Of a stretch of 64,000 nt of DNA, positions 10,441 to 23,100 are shown in pieces. A program made the translations under genes and the position numbers. The notes below the pieces were generated by a model that worked only from the letters and a program-made list of their open reading frames with translations, did no database searches and was not told the origin of the DNA. Origin of the DNA: Panopea generosa (lineage: Eukaryota; Mollusca; Bivalvia; Adapedonta; Hiatellidae); assembly GCA_029582155.1 (NCBI GenBank), contig CM055899.1, positions 79,263,219 to 79,327,218 of the forward strand, in the 5' to 3' direction. How positions within the stretch are numbered: the first letter of the stretch is position 1; each line of letters begins with the position of its first letter.

Positions 10441-13037
10441 GCCAAATAGTGGGATTATGTGCATTTAAAGGGTACCACATGTCAGAATATAAATGGCTAT
10501 TTATCGTTAAATAGACATGTAAATAACACAAACATCAACAAATTTTAATTGATTGAAATTTATCAAATTAGAAAAATGATATTAAATATCATGATTTCAA
10601 GCATTTCCTAAATATTATGGGCGCGCCATTTTATAGCTCTTTTATGTTGGAGGTTTTCGGTGACGTCATAGCAGCACGCTGTTCTAGTTCTCGCGAAAAA
10701 ATCTTTTGCCGTTAGTGACTGCTCTCTACTGAAACTCTTATGTATATACACTAATTCACATAAACAATTGATAGATAGATATACAGTACATTAGTGAACA
10801 TCAAAGGAAGACAATTAAATGCGAAAACGATTTTGAATTGAAGGACTTAAAGCCCCAACATCCGATCAGACTATCGGATGTAAATTAGTTACCCTACAGG
10901 GCATGTTTGATCAACTGGGAGTGTATAATATGGTCTAACAATAGAACAGTGCAGACTGTTATAATAATAGCAGACAGCAAAATGTTTGAAAAACAATGCT
11001 GAAGGTTTACATTGTAACTGATACAGGAATGTTGACTCTGGGGTCAATATCACATCCCACTTTTGCATTAGGTACTACAGGGTCTTTAATTTATCATTAT
11101 CAGGTAATTATTGTTTTATCAACACTATTAAGTGATGTGATAATGTTGTTGATTGATATCAAAGTAATTATGTATATGAACATATGTGCCTATTAATTTT
11201 AAACCACAATTCAAGCATTATAATCAGTCTAACAGATATAAAAAACCCTATATTCAAGTTGGTATAGCCCATTATGAATCATTTAGTACGATTCGGAGGG
11301 AAATTAAAATACATAGATATGTTACATGTTATGTGCTGATATTTTTTAGTGACGGAAAATAAGAACTTGCAATTATATTCATACTTGGATATTATATTAA
11401 TACTGGGATGTTATTGATAAAAAAAGTAATAATCAACACTTTGTTGAATATATTAGGAATTAGACTTGAACTAATGTTGATGTGATTAAAAATTGTAAAA
11501 GGTGTCTTTCTCAACACAATACTTCAAATCATACCTTGGATACAAAGTTGAGTGATAGAGACTGTGCTAATAATAAACTTTAATTAATGTTGGTGTTTTA
11601 TCATGCATGTGTATTAACTGTAAATTATAAATTGTGGTGGTTATGAACAATGTCAAGGCTGCACATATCAAAACCAAATAAAAAGTGAAAAAAATCATTA
11701 AAAAAATTCTTAATGGTTCCTGTTATAACAATGTAATACACGGAGGGAGATAAAGCGCTTCAGCTTCATTAAAGCAGAAATTATGATGAATAAATCAGTT
11801 GTAATTAACAATTTACTGATAATTAATTACGAAAAAGACCAGAATGTTTTTTGATTTGGTAATTTTAGGTCACTTTCAAAAGCTTTCATTTGACAAAAGC
11901 CTTTTATTATGATATTCTTAGTGAAAACACTATCTTTAGTTTGAATCTAAAACTATCATTTCTGTTTCATGTGATATAATACACATGTAAAATGATTCAT
12001 TCATGTGGCACCATAATTTTTTTTAATAAAGAAGAGGAACAATTGTAAAATTCAATTAAATATGGTGATATACAACTGTTGATGATTAAAAAAAGGATAA
12101 TAGAAGGAATCATTTAAAAGTTTGGTAAGTCTTGCATGATTTGTAGTTTGTATTTAACTATTATATCTTAAATACAGCCATGTGAGCTACAGCATGCCAG
12201 TTTGTTTACAAACATTGGTCACATGACAAATATTGAACAGTTTGCTCCTCCCACAAAACTCAATTTTCTCTGTAACTGATTGTCTGTTGAAAGCAATAAG
12301 TAATAAATTATTGCAGATTTTATTCTGAAATTTTCAGGAACTGTGCGTAATATTAAGACTATGTTGCATGACAAATTTTAAATTTTTCAATCCATGAATT
12401 TATTTTAGATTTGAAAATTACTCTCCCAGATCTGAATGTGTTGTGAAAAATAAGGGAAAACACTCCCACCGCCATTACCTCCCTTTTATACCCAGATAAA
12501 CATTGATTTCTTCAGCGGAATAAGTTGGTGGAGTAATGTGATATGTTTTGTGGGCAGCGTAGTTTTTACTTTCCTAATATGTGATTTCACAATGCCTCAG
12601 TGTCAAGCTTCTGGTGACGTCATGCACAAAATGCCTATATACTTTGGGTAGGACCTAAGATTGCAGAATGAAGCATACCAATGCCTTGGCATACCACTAC
12701 CCAAGCATACAATTTCTGATGATTTCAGGATGAAGATGACCATATGCGACATACATATAGACTAAGTGTATATTATCCAGTTCTTAAAAAATGTGCTAAT
12801 AACACTTACAGCTCAACTGATTTCTGAAATTTAATTTGTAATTTTATATACTCTTCCAAAATATTGCAATTGATATAGCAAACTTTCACAATGTTATATC
12901 TGCATGCTGATTTAACAGGTGCCATAATCCAATAAACAATAAAAAGAAGAGGTTAATGCCAAAACATAAGGTGTGAAAACGACATGGTATCTAAAATTTA
13001 TTATGAAAATAGGAATAAAAGCCACTTAATTGTGACA
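10441..13037. other. Racemase intron 1, no gene seen
   Basis: AT-rich intron sequence. CRE-like TGACGTCA words occur near 10662 and 12613, each inside GGTGACGTCAT, but nothing shows they are used. No exon candidate matches the racemase family here. Confidence 0.45.
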
Positions 13038-13330
13038 GGCCCGATTGTTTCAGTCAGTTACGTGACTGACTATCAATCCAGGTGTCGCGAGTTCGAATCC
13101 CCACCCGGCAACAGTCTCTGTGATGATTGACATACAACATTCTGTCTCATTATCATTTGTCTCTCTTCACTGATTCAAATGGGAAAGTTATCAGTTACTT
13201 GCGGGTATGGGGTGTGCTCGTGTACTGGTTCACATTTCAGGAAACAGTGGTTAGGTTAACTGAACATCTGTACATTAAGCCCTCGACGGCAGAAAAAAGA
13301 ACGCTTAATATTCAGTCAACCATTAATTGT
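13038..13330 (+). mobile_element. SINE family B, full-length type
   Basis: A tRNA-like head carries a B box (GAGTTCGAATCCCC), followed by the family body ATGATTGACATACAACATTC, TCAAATGGGAAAGTTATCAG and a tail with GGTTAGGTTAACTGAAC. Related copies lie at 22888, 23930, 27035, 38497, 43437, 54690 and 58965, in both orientations. Confidence 0.82.
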
Positions 13331-13381
13331 TATTAATTTTATAATCAATAGGCAATTTAGTTTATTGATATATGGCTTTTT

Positions 13382-13455
13382 CAGTCAGCTAGGTCATTAT
13401 TCTTGAATAGACATTTCACAGTCAGCTAGGTCATTATTCTTGAATAGACAATTGA
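13382..13455 (+). repeat. 37-bp tandem duplication
   Basis: Two copies in a row of a 37-bp unit starting CAGTCAGCTAGGTCATTATT, differing only near the junction with the SINE that follows. It sits directly upstream of the Meta-type SINE. Confidence 0.9.
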
Positions 13456-13740
13456 GACCGCAGTAATGTCTAGTGGTAGAGCGTCTGCCTCGAATGCGAA
13501 AGGTCTAGGGTTCGATCCTGGCCGGGTCATACCAAAGCTTCCTCGCTTGGTGCTCAGCATTTAGAGGACAGTTCTAGGTCTGGTCGGCCCGGTGTCAGTA
13601 TGATGTGACTGAGTGGGGTATCATACCATGTGTCTGCGGCATGATACTCCAGTGTGACAGCGCTCAGAATACTGTCTCAAGTAGACAACGTCTATATGAC
13701 TGAAAAATTGTTGAAAGCGACGCTAAACACCATACAACAA
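13456..13740 (+). mobile_element. tRNA SINE with MetaSINE-like central domain
   Basis: The head has an A box (CTAGTGGTAGAGCGT) and a B box (GGGTTCGATCCTGG). The central block includes GTGGGGTATCATACCATGTG and GGCATGATACTCCAGTG, then ATATGACTGAAAAATTGTTG and the end GCGACGCTAAACACC. This matches the MetaSINE type of domain known from many marine invertebrates. It is not a working tRNA gene. A second copy is nested at 59455-59685. Confidence 0.85.
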
Positions 13741-15100
13741 GACATTTGAACTACCTCTACTTTGTAATGAAAAAAGATAATTAAAACCTTTGTTCCTTTA
13801 TTGATTCATAAATACATGAAAATGTACATTTATTTTTCTTCTTATGCTTTGCTATTGTATGTTATTCAACAGCAGAGGATTTTTTTACTGTTAAAATAGT
13901 GTTCTGGTATACAATTTGTGAAAAATATACATAAAATCCTATTACATAATATTTTACTTGTATGTTTGCATTGATATTGAACCCCTAATTATTTAAATTA
14001 GTAATAAGGCATTATACTATGTGATATTACATCCTGTCATAAACCCTGGGGTCATAAAACCTGGGGTGATTTATGATAATTAGGGTACAATATGCACACT
14101 GTGGCAGAGTATTTCTCATTACCACATGGTGTGAATGTGGTGTTAGTGAATTATGAAAGCTCAGCAGGGTGCCAGTAGCTGCACAGTAACATACACTTAT
14201 ATGCCTGTAGACATTATATACCATAGGACATTCCTTATAAGGAGAAACATTCATATATGTTCAGGGAACTGGTAGAGTAGATAATCATCATATATGAAAT
14301 TGGGTAGTAACACAATTTGAATAACCAAAAGACAGTGCCAGTTATGTAAAACAACAACAAAAAAACTCATCCGTGCTTCATCTTATTTTACTAAAAAGGG
14401 TATGAAATCAAAATTTTATCAGCCATTTCTCAGTGTGCAACAATGGACGCACCAGCTAAACACGATAAGAAAAGAGATATAATATTATTTCTTATTCTCT
14501 CTTAGACAGGTAAATATATTAACAGACCATTTTCCCTTAAATTCCATTCCTGGTCTAAATAGTGTTTTTTGATAATTTATTGACTGAGTAGCAAACAGTA
14601 TATACTCTGATAGTACAGCATGGATGTGCAGGCTCGCCTGGATCTACATCAACATTGACCGCAACAATTACTTTATGAACAGGAAGCAGACTCGAGTGCA
14701 ATTTGTATAAGCTCTGAACTTACTACGCAATCAAGCCAGAAATAATGAGTATAAACCATCAAGCCTCTCACTGCATATAAGTATTATTGAACACTCCCCC
14801 CACCCAACTAGAAATAATATTACTACCTTGTCTGTCACGCTCGAGAAATGGGAATGAAACAGGAGTAAAGGGATTTAAAGGGTATTTTTACAAAGGAATA
14901 CTATAGGAAAACAGAAAGTTGAGTTTTTCTCATCTTTTTTAGGCATTAGCATTGTTTTGTCATAACAGTTGATACTGGGTCTTTAAAAGGTATTTACTAT
15001 CAACAGATAAATTTGAGAATTGTTCCTATGAGCTAGGGTTTTAAGATTGTTCAAATAAAGGTACTAAGGTCCATTGGGGCCTTGTAAGGGCACTTTAATT
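13741..15100. other. Racemase intron 1, distal part
   Basis: No gene or firm repeat family seen. The 75-codon - strand frame near 14027-14254 has no family signature. Confidence 0.45.
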
Positions 15101-15272
15101 TTTACATGGGGCTGATAAGGAAATGGAATGAGCAAAAATGACCTTTTAAGACAAGTTGTTGCTTAATACAGGTTAATTTGCTCTTAAAGAATAGAAATGA
15201 GAAGCTGCAAATGTGGCTGCTTAAGACAAGTGGCTGCTTAATAGAGGCGAATGCTTACACAGGCTTGCCTGT
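15101..15272. mobile_element. MITE family E, degraded copy
   Basis: Contains the family words CCTTTTAAGACAAGTTGTTG, CTTAATACAGG and GGCTGCTTAAGACAAGTGGC, with a worn right end (ACACAGGCTTGCCTGTA). Compare the intact copy at 37909-38095. Confidence 0.7.
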
Positions 15273-15516
15273 ATGTGTATTGCAATATATCAGTTTACGG
15301 TTCTGAAAGGAGATAATCAGCCCAGCCAAAACCTGGTCACCGATTTTAGTATCATCCTATGCTTTCTTTATTATATATATAAATATATAAAAGACTGCGA
15401 TTTTCCTGAAGACTGCGAAAGCCGAAAATTTGTGAAAAAAAGAGTTTATTATAGACATTGATATATATAAATAGTTTCAAAGATTTTGTAACGTTTGAAC
15501 ATTTCTTTTGTTTCAG

Positions 15517-15561
15517 GTCAGTGTTTTGAAAGAAAGTAATTCAAATTCCATTTCTGGAGTG
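15517..15561 (+). CDS. SRR: Racemase exon 2 (residues 68-82)
   Basis: A 45-bp exon, VSVLKESNSNSISGV, between TTTCAG and GTAAGC, phase 0 at both ends. It fills the variable loop that lies between ALNA and VTHSSGNHGQ in animal serine racemases; low conservation is expected here. Confidence 0.88.
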
Positions 15562-15888
15562 GTAAGCCAATTTTCATTCAACAAAAATATCAGTACCAGT
15601 TCTATATTTTAAACTACACAAGTTCTTAATAATTAAGACATTTTTAGGAATGAAATCTTTTATTTAAAGGAAAAATACAATTATTATCTTAGACAAGCGA
15701 ACAGTCTCTAAGTAAACACTACATTGTATAACATTGTATTTACTTAGACAAACAATGCCACATGGCCTGGGTGGGTGAAGCAATACTGTTATCGTGTCAG
15801 GTCAGTTATTTAAGGACAACTTTCAGTTCAGTCTGTGAGATGGGCTTTTTAAGGGATTGTCTAAGAGCATTATTACACTTTTGTTCAG

Positions 15889-16055
15889 GTGACACATAGT
15901 AGTGGTAACCATGGCCAGGCCCTGGCTTGGGCTGCCAGGAAGTGTGGTATGAATTGTGCCGTAGTAGCCCCCAACAACTCGCCAGTCGTTAAACTGGAGG
16001 CAATCAAGGGCTACGGGGCAGAGGTGGTAGTCTGTGAACCAACACCTACAGACAG
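15889..16055 (+). CDS. SRR: Racemase exon 3 (residues 83-138)
   Basis: VTHSSGNHGQALAWAARKCG carries the serine/asparagine loop that binds the PLP phosphate and the re-face catalytic Ser87, followed by KLEAIKGYGAEVVVCEPT. Acceptor TTCAG, donor GTAAGC, phase 2 (the Arg138 codon is split). Confidence 0.95.
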
Positions 16056-16364
16056 GTAAGCAACTGAATTTAAGAATCAAAACATCGACAAACTGTATCG
16101 TAAAATCACCGTTTTGAATCTGATTTTGGTTTATACTTTCTATTTAGTGACAGTATCGTGTGTTTGTTTTTCGTTGTGGTTAATAAACATATTGTATTTT
16201 TGTTGATTTTATATGAAGTTATCCAGTGTTATCAGTCTGGTTTTGACATGGAAACCAGTCAGTAAATATTTTATATGTTCTGAACCATGTGGAAAGGAGC
16301 GGTACACTGTTTTCCAATCATGGTGAACACTGCACAGTATTTAACCTGATGTCAATATTATGTA

Positions 16365-16534
16365 CATTCAAACCTGTGTAAGTAGTCACCTCTGTTAAGC
16401 AATCACTTGTCTTCAGCAGCTACATTTGCTAATTTCTATGCTTTAAGAGCAAATTAACCTGTATTAAGTAACAACCTGTCTTAAAATGCCACTTTTGCTC
16501 ATTCCATTGACTGGCTGCTTAAGACAGGTTTGAC
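16365..16534. mobile_element. MITE family E copy
   Basis: Flanked by TA; left end CATTCAAACCTGTGTAAG, right end CTTAAGACAGGTTTGACTA. Internal words AGCAAATTAACCTGTATTAA and CAACCTGTCTTAAAATG match the family. Confidence 0.8.
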
Positions 16535-16544
16535 TATATATAGA

Positions 16545-16665
16545 TAGTCTAGCTTAGTCAATATCTCACAGTCACCGAGTCAGTGAAATATTAAGGTCCC
16601 AGGTTCGAGTCTCAGACTGGCTGCATATTTTTCTTGTCCTGTTACATTTAGCACCCAAGGGGAGA
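16545..16665 (+). mobile_element. SINE family C, degraded copy
   Basis: A tRNA-like piece with a B box (CAGGTTCGAGTCTC), then GACTGGCTGCATATTTTTCT and TGTCCTGTTACAT. It shares the 3' words with 16985-17105. The A box is worn. Confidence 0.6.
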
Positions 16666-16679
16666 CTGTGACTTATATA

Positions 16680-16854
16680 GTCTAACCTGTCTTACGCAAT
16701 CAGCCAAGGGAAGGAGAAAAAGTGGCCTTTTAAGACAGGTTGTTGCTTAATAAATGTTCATTTGCTCTGTAGCATAGAAATAGAAAATAGCAAATGTGAT
16801 TGCTTAAGACAAGTTGCTGCTTAAAAGAGGTGACCACAAATACAGGTCTGACTG
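16680..16854. mobile_element. MITE family E copy
   Basis: Ends GTCTAACCTGTCTTACGCAA and ACAGGTCTGACTG, flanked by TA. Same internal words as the other family E copies. Confidence 0.8.
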
Positions 16855-16984
16855 TATATGTAAATATATATAACAGAAAAATTAACATGATTCTTTATTT
16901 TCTCTGGAAGTTCTGGGATGGATTTCAATTTGGTGGGGGGAATACATCAAGGTGTTCCTAACCTATTATGAGAGACATTTATGT

Positions 16985-17105
16985 CAGCAGCCCCAGATAG
17001 CTCAGTTGGTTGAGCATTCCACATGTCAGTGAAAGGTTGTGAGCTTGAGTCCTGGACTGGTTACATATATTTCTTTTCCTGTTACATACATCTATATAAT
17101 AATTG
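16985..17105 (+). mobile_element. SINE family C copy
   Basis: tRNA-like head with a good A box (TAGCTCAGTTGGTTGAGC) and a B-box-like GAGCTTGAGTCCT, then GACTGGTTACATATATTTCT and TCCTGTTACAT. It is a SINE head plus short tail, not a tRNA gene. Confidence 0.7.
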
Positions 17106-17159
17106 ATTAAACAACATCTTGTTTTTTTCTTTTAGACCACTTACCTTTGGAGGAAATTA

Positions 17160-17406
17160 CAATTTGTTTTTAATGAGGTTTAATGCTATTTTCAATACAT
17201 TTAGGTTATATATGGCATATCCAGTTTTATTGGTCGAGGAAGACCTCAGAATGAATCTTAGTAGAACCACCGCCCTTCCACAAGTAACTAGCAAACTTTC
17301 TTGCATAAAGTTTTTATAGCAAGCAGGACTCAAACCTATGACCTTATCGTTGAAAGATAAGTACTCTTGAGACATCACCTTAGACCACTCGACCATGGAG
17401 GACCCC
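17160..17406 (-). mobile_element. SINE family A, near full length
   Basis: On the - strand: tRNA Leu/Ser-like head (GGTCCTCCATGGTCGAGTGG), B-box region (GGTTTGAGTCCTGC), body with AGTTTGCTAGTTACTTGTGG and GGATATGCCATATATAACC, and tail AGCATTAAACCTCATT. It lies in racemase intron 3. Confidence 0.85.
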
Positions 17407-17518
17407 CAGATATTACAAACAATTTATTGGTTCAACAATTGTACATTTTCGCACTTAAAAAACCATACATATTAGTTTAGTTTATACAGTTATAATATTA
17501 ATTGTATGTTAATTCCAG

Positions 17519-17603
17519 ACAAAACACATGTGACAGAGTATCAAGTGAGAGAGGTTACCACTTTGTCCCGCCATATGACCACTACGATGTCATAGCTGGC
17601 CAG
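17519..17603 (+). CDS. SRR: Racemase exon 4 (residues 139-166)
   Basis: QNTCDRVSSERGYHFVPPYD then HYDVIAGQ, between TTCCAG and GTAATA. The PPYDHYD stretch occupies the position where aspartate-active paralogues are reported to carry three serines; here there are none. Confidence 0.94.
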
Positions 17604-17647
17604 GTAATAATGTGTTTAGACTTAATCATGATGATAACATAATTATT

Positions 17648-19388
17648 TTTAGCTCTACTGGCCAAAGGCCAGAAGTGCTCATGCGATGGCGCGTTGTCTG
17701 TTGTCCGACGTCTGTCGTCTGTCGTCTGACGTCTGTCATCTGTCATATGTTGTCTGTTAGCAGCACTTTCTCTGAAACCACTGGGCCAATTAAACTGAAA
17801 CTTCACATTGGTGTTTCTATTGCATAGGAGACTATACAGAAGATTTTTTTTTTCGATCTGAAATTCAAGATGGCCGCCATTACTAAAAATAGTCCAAAAC
17901 TTAAAAAATCTTTTTCTCATGAACGGCCAAACAGATTTTCAAAATGTTTATGTAGTAATGATGACCAACTATAGTTTTGTTAGATTTGTTCAAATGGTGT
18001 CCCTAGGGTTAAATATGGCCCTGCCCCGAGGGTTCAATTAGGGGACACATGTCATTATAATATTTTTTTTTAATTTTTTTTTTAAAATGGAAATGATTTT
18101 GCCTATATGTTCACAGAAGCATTGTTTAGTGAAGGAGGTTCAGATTTGTAAAAATGACTGGGTTCCACTGTCTTAAGGGGTCAGGAAGGGCCCCAAAAGG
18201 GTAAAAATTGGGAATTACTAAATTTGTTTCTTAAGAACCGGTATGTCAGATTTGTTCATATATTGCATAAATTATCCCTATATGTAGGGGTTTGATTGCA
18301 GATAAGAATTTAGGGGCTAAAATTTATAGGGGCCCTGTAAGGGGACTTAGAATTTTATATAGGGATACTATTGGAAAACAGAAAATTCTCTTTTTCTTTC
18401 ATCTGTTCTTAAACCACTAGGCCAATTAGACTGAAACTTTACATGGATGTTTCTATTGCATAGGAGACTATACAGAAGATTTTTTTTTTCGATCTGAAAT
18501 TCAAGATGGTCGTCATTACTAAAAATAGTCCAAAACTTAAAAAATCTTCTTCTCATGAACGGCCCAACAGATTTTCAAAATGTTTATGTAGTAATGATAA
18601 CCAACTTTAGTTCTGTTAGATTTGATCAAATGGTGGCCCTAGGGTAAAAAATTACCCTGCCCCCAGAGTTCAATCAGGGGACACAAGTCAATATAATATT
18701 TTTTTTATTTTTTTTTAAATGGAAATAATTTTGCCTATATCTTCACTAAAGCATTGCTAGGTAAAGGCGGTTAAGATTTGTAAAAATGACTGGGTTCCTA
18801 TGTCTTAAGAGGTCAGGAGGGGCCCCAAAAAGGTACAAATTGGGAATTAGTAAAATTGTTTTCTTAAGAACCGGTATGTCAGATTTGTACATATTTGATA
18901 TAAATTATCCCTAAGTGTAGGGGTTTGATTGCAGAAAAGAATTTAGGGCTTAGGATATATAGGGGCCCTGTAAGGGGACTTAAAATTTTACATAGGGATA
19001 CAATGGGAAAACAGAAAATTCTCTGTTTTTTTCTTCATTTATTATGAAACCACTAGGCCAATTAAACTGAAACTTCACATGGGTGTTTCTATTGCATAGG
19101 AGACTATATAAAAGATTTATTTTTTCTATCTAAAATTCAAGATGGCCACCGTTACTAAAAATAGTCCAAAACTTAAAAAGTATTCTTCTCATGAACGGTC
19201 CAACAGATTTTCAAAATCTTTATGTAGTAATGATGACCAACTATAGTTTTGTTAGATTTGTTCAAATGGTTTCCCTCGAGTTAAAAATGACCCCGCCCGA
19301 TGTTTCTATTGCATAGTAGAATTTCAAAAAGTGTTATGGCCACTATGAGTCAGTAGAGCGTCCTCAGGCCCTCTTGGGCCTCTTGTTT
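17648..19388 (-). mobile_element. Helitron-like nonautonomous element H1
   Basis: Read on the - strand it begins ACAAGAGGCCCAAGAGGGCC and ends GGCCTTTGGCCAGTAGAGCTAAA. Both ends have short hairpins (GGCCCAAGAGGGCC; TGGCCTTTGGCCA) and the 3' end is CTAA. It contains about 2.5 tandem units of roughly 636 bp (phased by the recurring GAAATTCAAGATGG word) and a GTCTGTCGTC-rich microsatellite near one end. No coding capacity. The inverted copy H2 is at 34184-36425. The class is inferred from the ends; pearl-type elements of bivalves look similar. Confidence 0.7.
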
Positions 19389-19528
19389 ATTGTTGCCTGC
19401 AAAGCTTGAGATTTCACTGGACAGGTATGCCCAACATGACATGATTCACTTGTCATTGTTTTCTGTAACACTTTCATTTCAATTTGATAACTTCAGTTTC
19501 CTTTAAGCTATCTTGATGAAACTTTATA

Positions 19529-19689
19529 CAGTTAATTCTATCTTCAGCAACCAGTCAAGGGAAGGAGCAAATGTGACCTTTTAGTACAGGTTGTTGCTTA
19601 ATACAGGTAAATTTGCACTGAAAGCCTAGAATTGGGAAATAGCAAATATGGCTGCTTAATAGAGGTGACTACTAACACAGGTTTGACTG
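19529..19689. mobile_element. MITE family E copy
   Basis: Flanked by TA; ends CAGTTAATTCTATCTTCAGC and ACACAGGTTTGACTG. About 161 bp with the family internal words. Confidence 0.8.
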
Positions 19690-19694
19690 TAGAT

Positions 19695-19845
19695 AGTTCT
19701 TTTTTATGTGAGAAAGTTTGCCAGTTACTTGTGGAAGGATGGTGGTTCTACTCAGATTCATTCTGATGTCTTCCTCCAGTGATAAAAAAAGGATATGCAA
19801 TATATAACCTGAAATGTGTTGAAAATGGCATTAAGCTCAATTAAA
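19695..19845 (+). mobile_element. SINE family A, headless copy
   Basis: Plus-strand body words AGTTTGCCAGTTACTTGTGG, TTCATTCTGATGTCTTCC and GAAATGTGTTGAAAATGGCA. The tRNA head is missing. Confidence 0.75.
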
Positions 19846-19892
19846 AAATACCTGAAAAGGACCCTTGTGACTGCGTATGTTTTTATATTTCA

Positions 19893-20140
19893 ATTATTCT
19901 AATACTTGACACAGACTGTATTTTTCTTCTAATACTTGAGACAGACTGTATTTTTATTATAATACTTGAGACAGACTGTATTTTTATTATAATATTTGAC
20001 ACAGACTGTATTTTTCTTATAATACTTGAGACAGACTGTATTTTTCTTATAATACTTGACACCGACTGTATTTTTATTCTAATACATGACACAGACCGTA
20101 TTTTTCTTCTAATATTTGACGCAGACTGTATTTCTAGAAA
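19893..20140. repeat. 30-bp minisatellite, about 8 copies
   Basis: The unit is AATACTTGACACAGACTGTA plus a T-rich 10-mer; copies vary by GAC/GAG and TTCT/TTAT. The 86-codon - strand frame is the translated repeat (QSVSSI motif) and not a gene. Confidence 0.93.
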
Positions 20141-20149
20141 CAAGGTATG

Positions 20150-21882
20150 TGTGATACTGTTAAATAAAAGTGTTCAGTTCTTTAACATGTACAACTATTG
20201 TTGTGTTCAGGAAAGAATAGGATCACTAACAATCTCTGCTCTTGAAATGGATGCCATGTCCATATTATCATGCTTTGTCTTGTTCACATGTGTGGCTATT
20301 TATCAGTCCATGTGGTTCATTGGTGGTGCTACAGGAGTGATGGCAAGGGAGTATCATAGTGTATTCAGAATTTACTTTTGAATGTGTTGAAACTTGCTTT
20401 TTTGAACTATGAAAATAATACTAAAATAATAGTTACGTGTTGTTTGGGGTAAGCAAAGTCTAGTACAGTAGAGGTAATGAATAAAGTAATGTTGATATTT
20501 AAGTAAATTGTCCCAATTATTTGTCCAAGGCTGTCATATTGGTCAAAGGCTGTAGGTCATGGGTCAGTATAACTGTCTGAGGTACAATAACTGTGCCAAT
20601 ATGAAATTGTTTAATTAGTGACAATTTAAAGAACTTTAAAGCTGACCCAAATTGGGTAAATAACAGCCTCCTTTTTTATATTGACCCAGTTCACTTTGCA
20701 TAATGTTATTAATTTGCTTGATAATTCAAATACAATGGAGGAAATTAAAGCATCATTAAACTTCCGAAATGCACACTTTTTGATAATAACAAAAATGATT
20801 GTAATAAAATGTGTTTATAGTATTGCTAAAACAATTCCTGTATACCCCTTAGTAACTGTTTTTAAAAAAGTGAGAAAATAAATAACTTCGATTGAAATGT
20901 GTATTTCTTACACGAGCGGACCAAATTTTTAACTTTTGTTTACATTTTTGTAATTCTGTAATGACTCTGTTGCTCTCCGACTGTACCTCTGCCAGTGTTA
21001 GGAAGTACACAAAGTGGTAATGTTCTGACTAAGACCGTTAAATAAGGGGTTCATCAACAAGATTAGAAAAGTTATAGCTTCACTTATATTATGTATTGCT
21101 ATTGGGTTTACTTTTTTTTTTAAAATATATTGATATCTGCAATAAAACTGTATCGAACGTAGTATGCATTATTTTATTTACCGGGTATACCCACTGCAAA
21201 ACAATGAGTACGGAATACTAGTTAGGTTTAGTGACTCTTGCTCAGGATCCTCCCATGCATATATGCGTTATAAATACTTTGCACGCTCTATTGCATCAAA
21301 AATCATTTTATCGCAGTCAATATTGAGAGGCTACCAAGGGTGATTTTTTTAAGTACAGTTATTAAAAATGTAATTTTACTTTTAATTTTATATGGAGGTT
21401 GTGTCGCTAACGTGCATTAAATTAGCTCGATGGTTCCAGTTCATTAATACACTGAAGGGAATAAAGGGATGTTCTTAAAAACTATCTAACTGCAAGTGAT
21501 TATTTTATTTTTTACTGCATCCCCTACAGTTCCCCATACTATGTTTCTCTCTGAAGTGAATTGATCATAAATTCTCAGCCGACACGTTTCGAAACAAGCT
21601 TTGCAACTTCCCATTTTCTGTCAAAGGTGTTTATTGGAAAGAGCCGAACATTAACTTGTAAACAAAACCTGTTCTTAATTATGTACTAATAATGTGCTTT
21701 ATATTTTTTTTTTCGTTTTCAAAGTCTCTCGGTGATCAAATAAACATGTATTCTATCATCTCATTCTGTAAGAGTAAAACTGACTTAAATTAAAATGAAA
21801 AACAACTGTTTTGGAAGTTTAATGAGCCTTTGATAAAAATGTGTTTTGTGTAATAAGTTGGATTTTGTTATATATTTGGCAG
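20150..21882. other. Racemase intron 4, distal part
   Basis: AT-rich intron. A frame at 20151-20381 looks hydrophobic and follows a TTCAG, but has no match to the racemase family and would break the reading frame. No gene seen. Confidence 0.45.
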
Positions 21883-22009
21883 GGTACGATTGCAGTAGAG
21901 TTTCTGGAACAGGTACCAGACTTGGATGCTATACTAGTGCCATCTAGTGGTGGTGGAATGGTTTCTGGCATAGCCATAGCAGCAAAAGCCATCAAACCTG
22001 ATATTAAAG
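21883..22009 (+). CDS. SRR: Racemase exon 5 (residues 167-209)
   Basis: GTIAVEFLEQVPDLDAILVP then SSGGGMVSGIAIAAKAIKPD. SSGGGM is the glycine loop that holds the PLP phosphate. The donor is GTTTGC, a weaker consensus; phase 1. Confidence 0.95.
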
Positions 22010-22887
22010 GTTTGCATAGATTGAGAATTTAAAGTAGATTGTAACAATATCTCAGTTTTGCTGTTTCGGAAGTTAAGTGTTTATTATGATAAAAGTGCAA
22101 AACATTTTGCCAGGGCAGCAAGAAAATGAAGGAGTGGTTATTGTATAATAGCTGTTTTCTGTAGATTTTGATTCTAAAAAGACCATAAATCAGCTGCTTC
22201 GAGCCTGCTGAAGGTGTATAAAGACAGATCCATGTTTATATGTTTACAATTTAGAGTGCATGACTTCCCAAGAATTTCATATTTTTGGCAGTTGGAGTTA
22301 ATTCTTTTTTTTTTCAAGCTGCATTATAATTTTTATGACAAATACCTTTTGAAAAAGAAAATTTTGCCAATGTCTCAGAGCCATCTGATGGATTTTATAA
22401 CTGCCTTGTTTGATATTTAACTAGAACTGTTATGCTAGATAAGGCTTACTAGTGTTCTTCCGATAAATTGTTGACAAGAGTCGCTGACATGATCATTGAT
22501 GATAGGTTTTTATTTACAATTGATTTATTCTAGTTATTGTGTAAGAGTTGTCATTCTTTCTTATAAAGAAATTGAAAACTGATTGAAGAAAATTAAGTTT
22601 GGAAACTAATTAAATAACATTTAATAAACTCGCTTACATCAACTTACCAATAACAGTGAAGAAGAACACTAATAAGAAAACTAATAAATCAGATGTCTGG
22701 GACCATTTATGTTTTAAATTATACAAAAAAAACCTTTAATGAATAATCATGATTTTAATTGTTAGTTGATCAGCTCTGCAGGTCTCCATATAGTCAGGTG
22801 TGTGTATCAGCATCAGCAGTATGTACTAGATAACTATGTCTCTCTCTTTCTTGATAAAAAGCAACAAATATATACCATGTAATGAAC

Positions 22888-23100
22888 TTGTTTGGATATT
22901 TAGCAACACTTTTATGCCATCAAGAGCTAACAGATGATCAGTAAACCTAACTACTTATTCCTTGGATCCTGGGAGGTTAACCATTACTCAAAAATACCCA
23001 TCTCCATAAGTAACTGTTAACTTTCCCCACTTGAATCAGTAATGAAAAACACATGACAATGAAACACAATATAGTATATCAATCACAGTACACCATACAA
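22888..23100 (-). mobile_element. SINE family B, headless copy
   Basis: On the - strand it carries TTCAAGTGGGGAAAGTTAAC, GGTTAACCTCCCAGGATCC and a tail GATGGCATAAAAGTGTTGC. It lies in racemase intron 5. Confidence 0.75.

Noticed and set aside
10655-12625. CRE elements (TGACGTCA) as enhancers
   Set aside because: Two 8-base matches in 2 kb of intron are not enough evidence of regulation.
13456-13530. tRNA gene
   Set aside because: Has A and B boxes but continues into a SINE body with a MetaSINE-like domain and cannot fold into a clean tRNA with 3' end.
16985-17060. tRNA gene
   Set aside because: Good A box, but the repeated tail and degraded second copy at 16545 mark it as SINE family C.
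20151-20381. Extra racemase exon after GTTCAG
   Set aside because: Not similar to the family, and exons 4 and 5 already join in frame (IAGQ-GTIAV).
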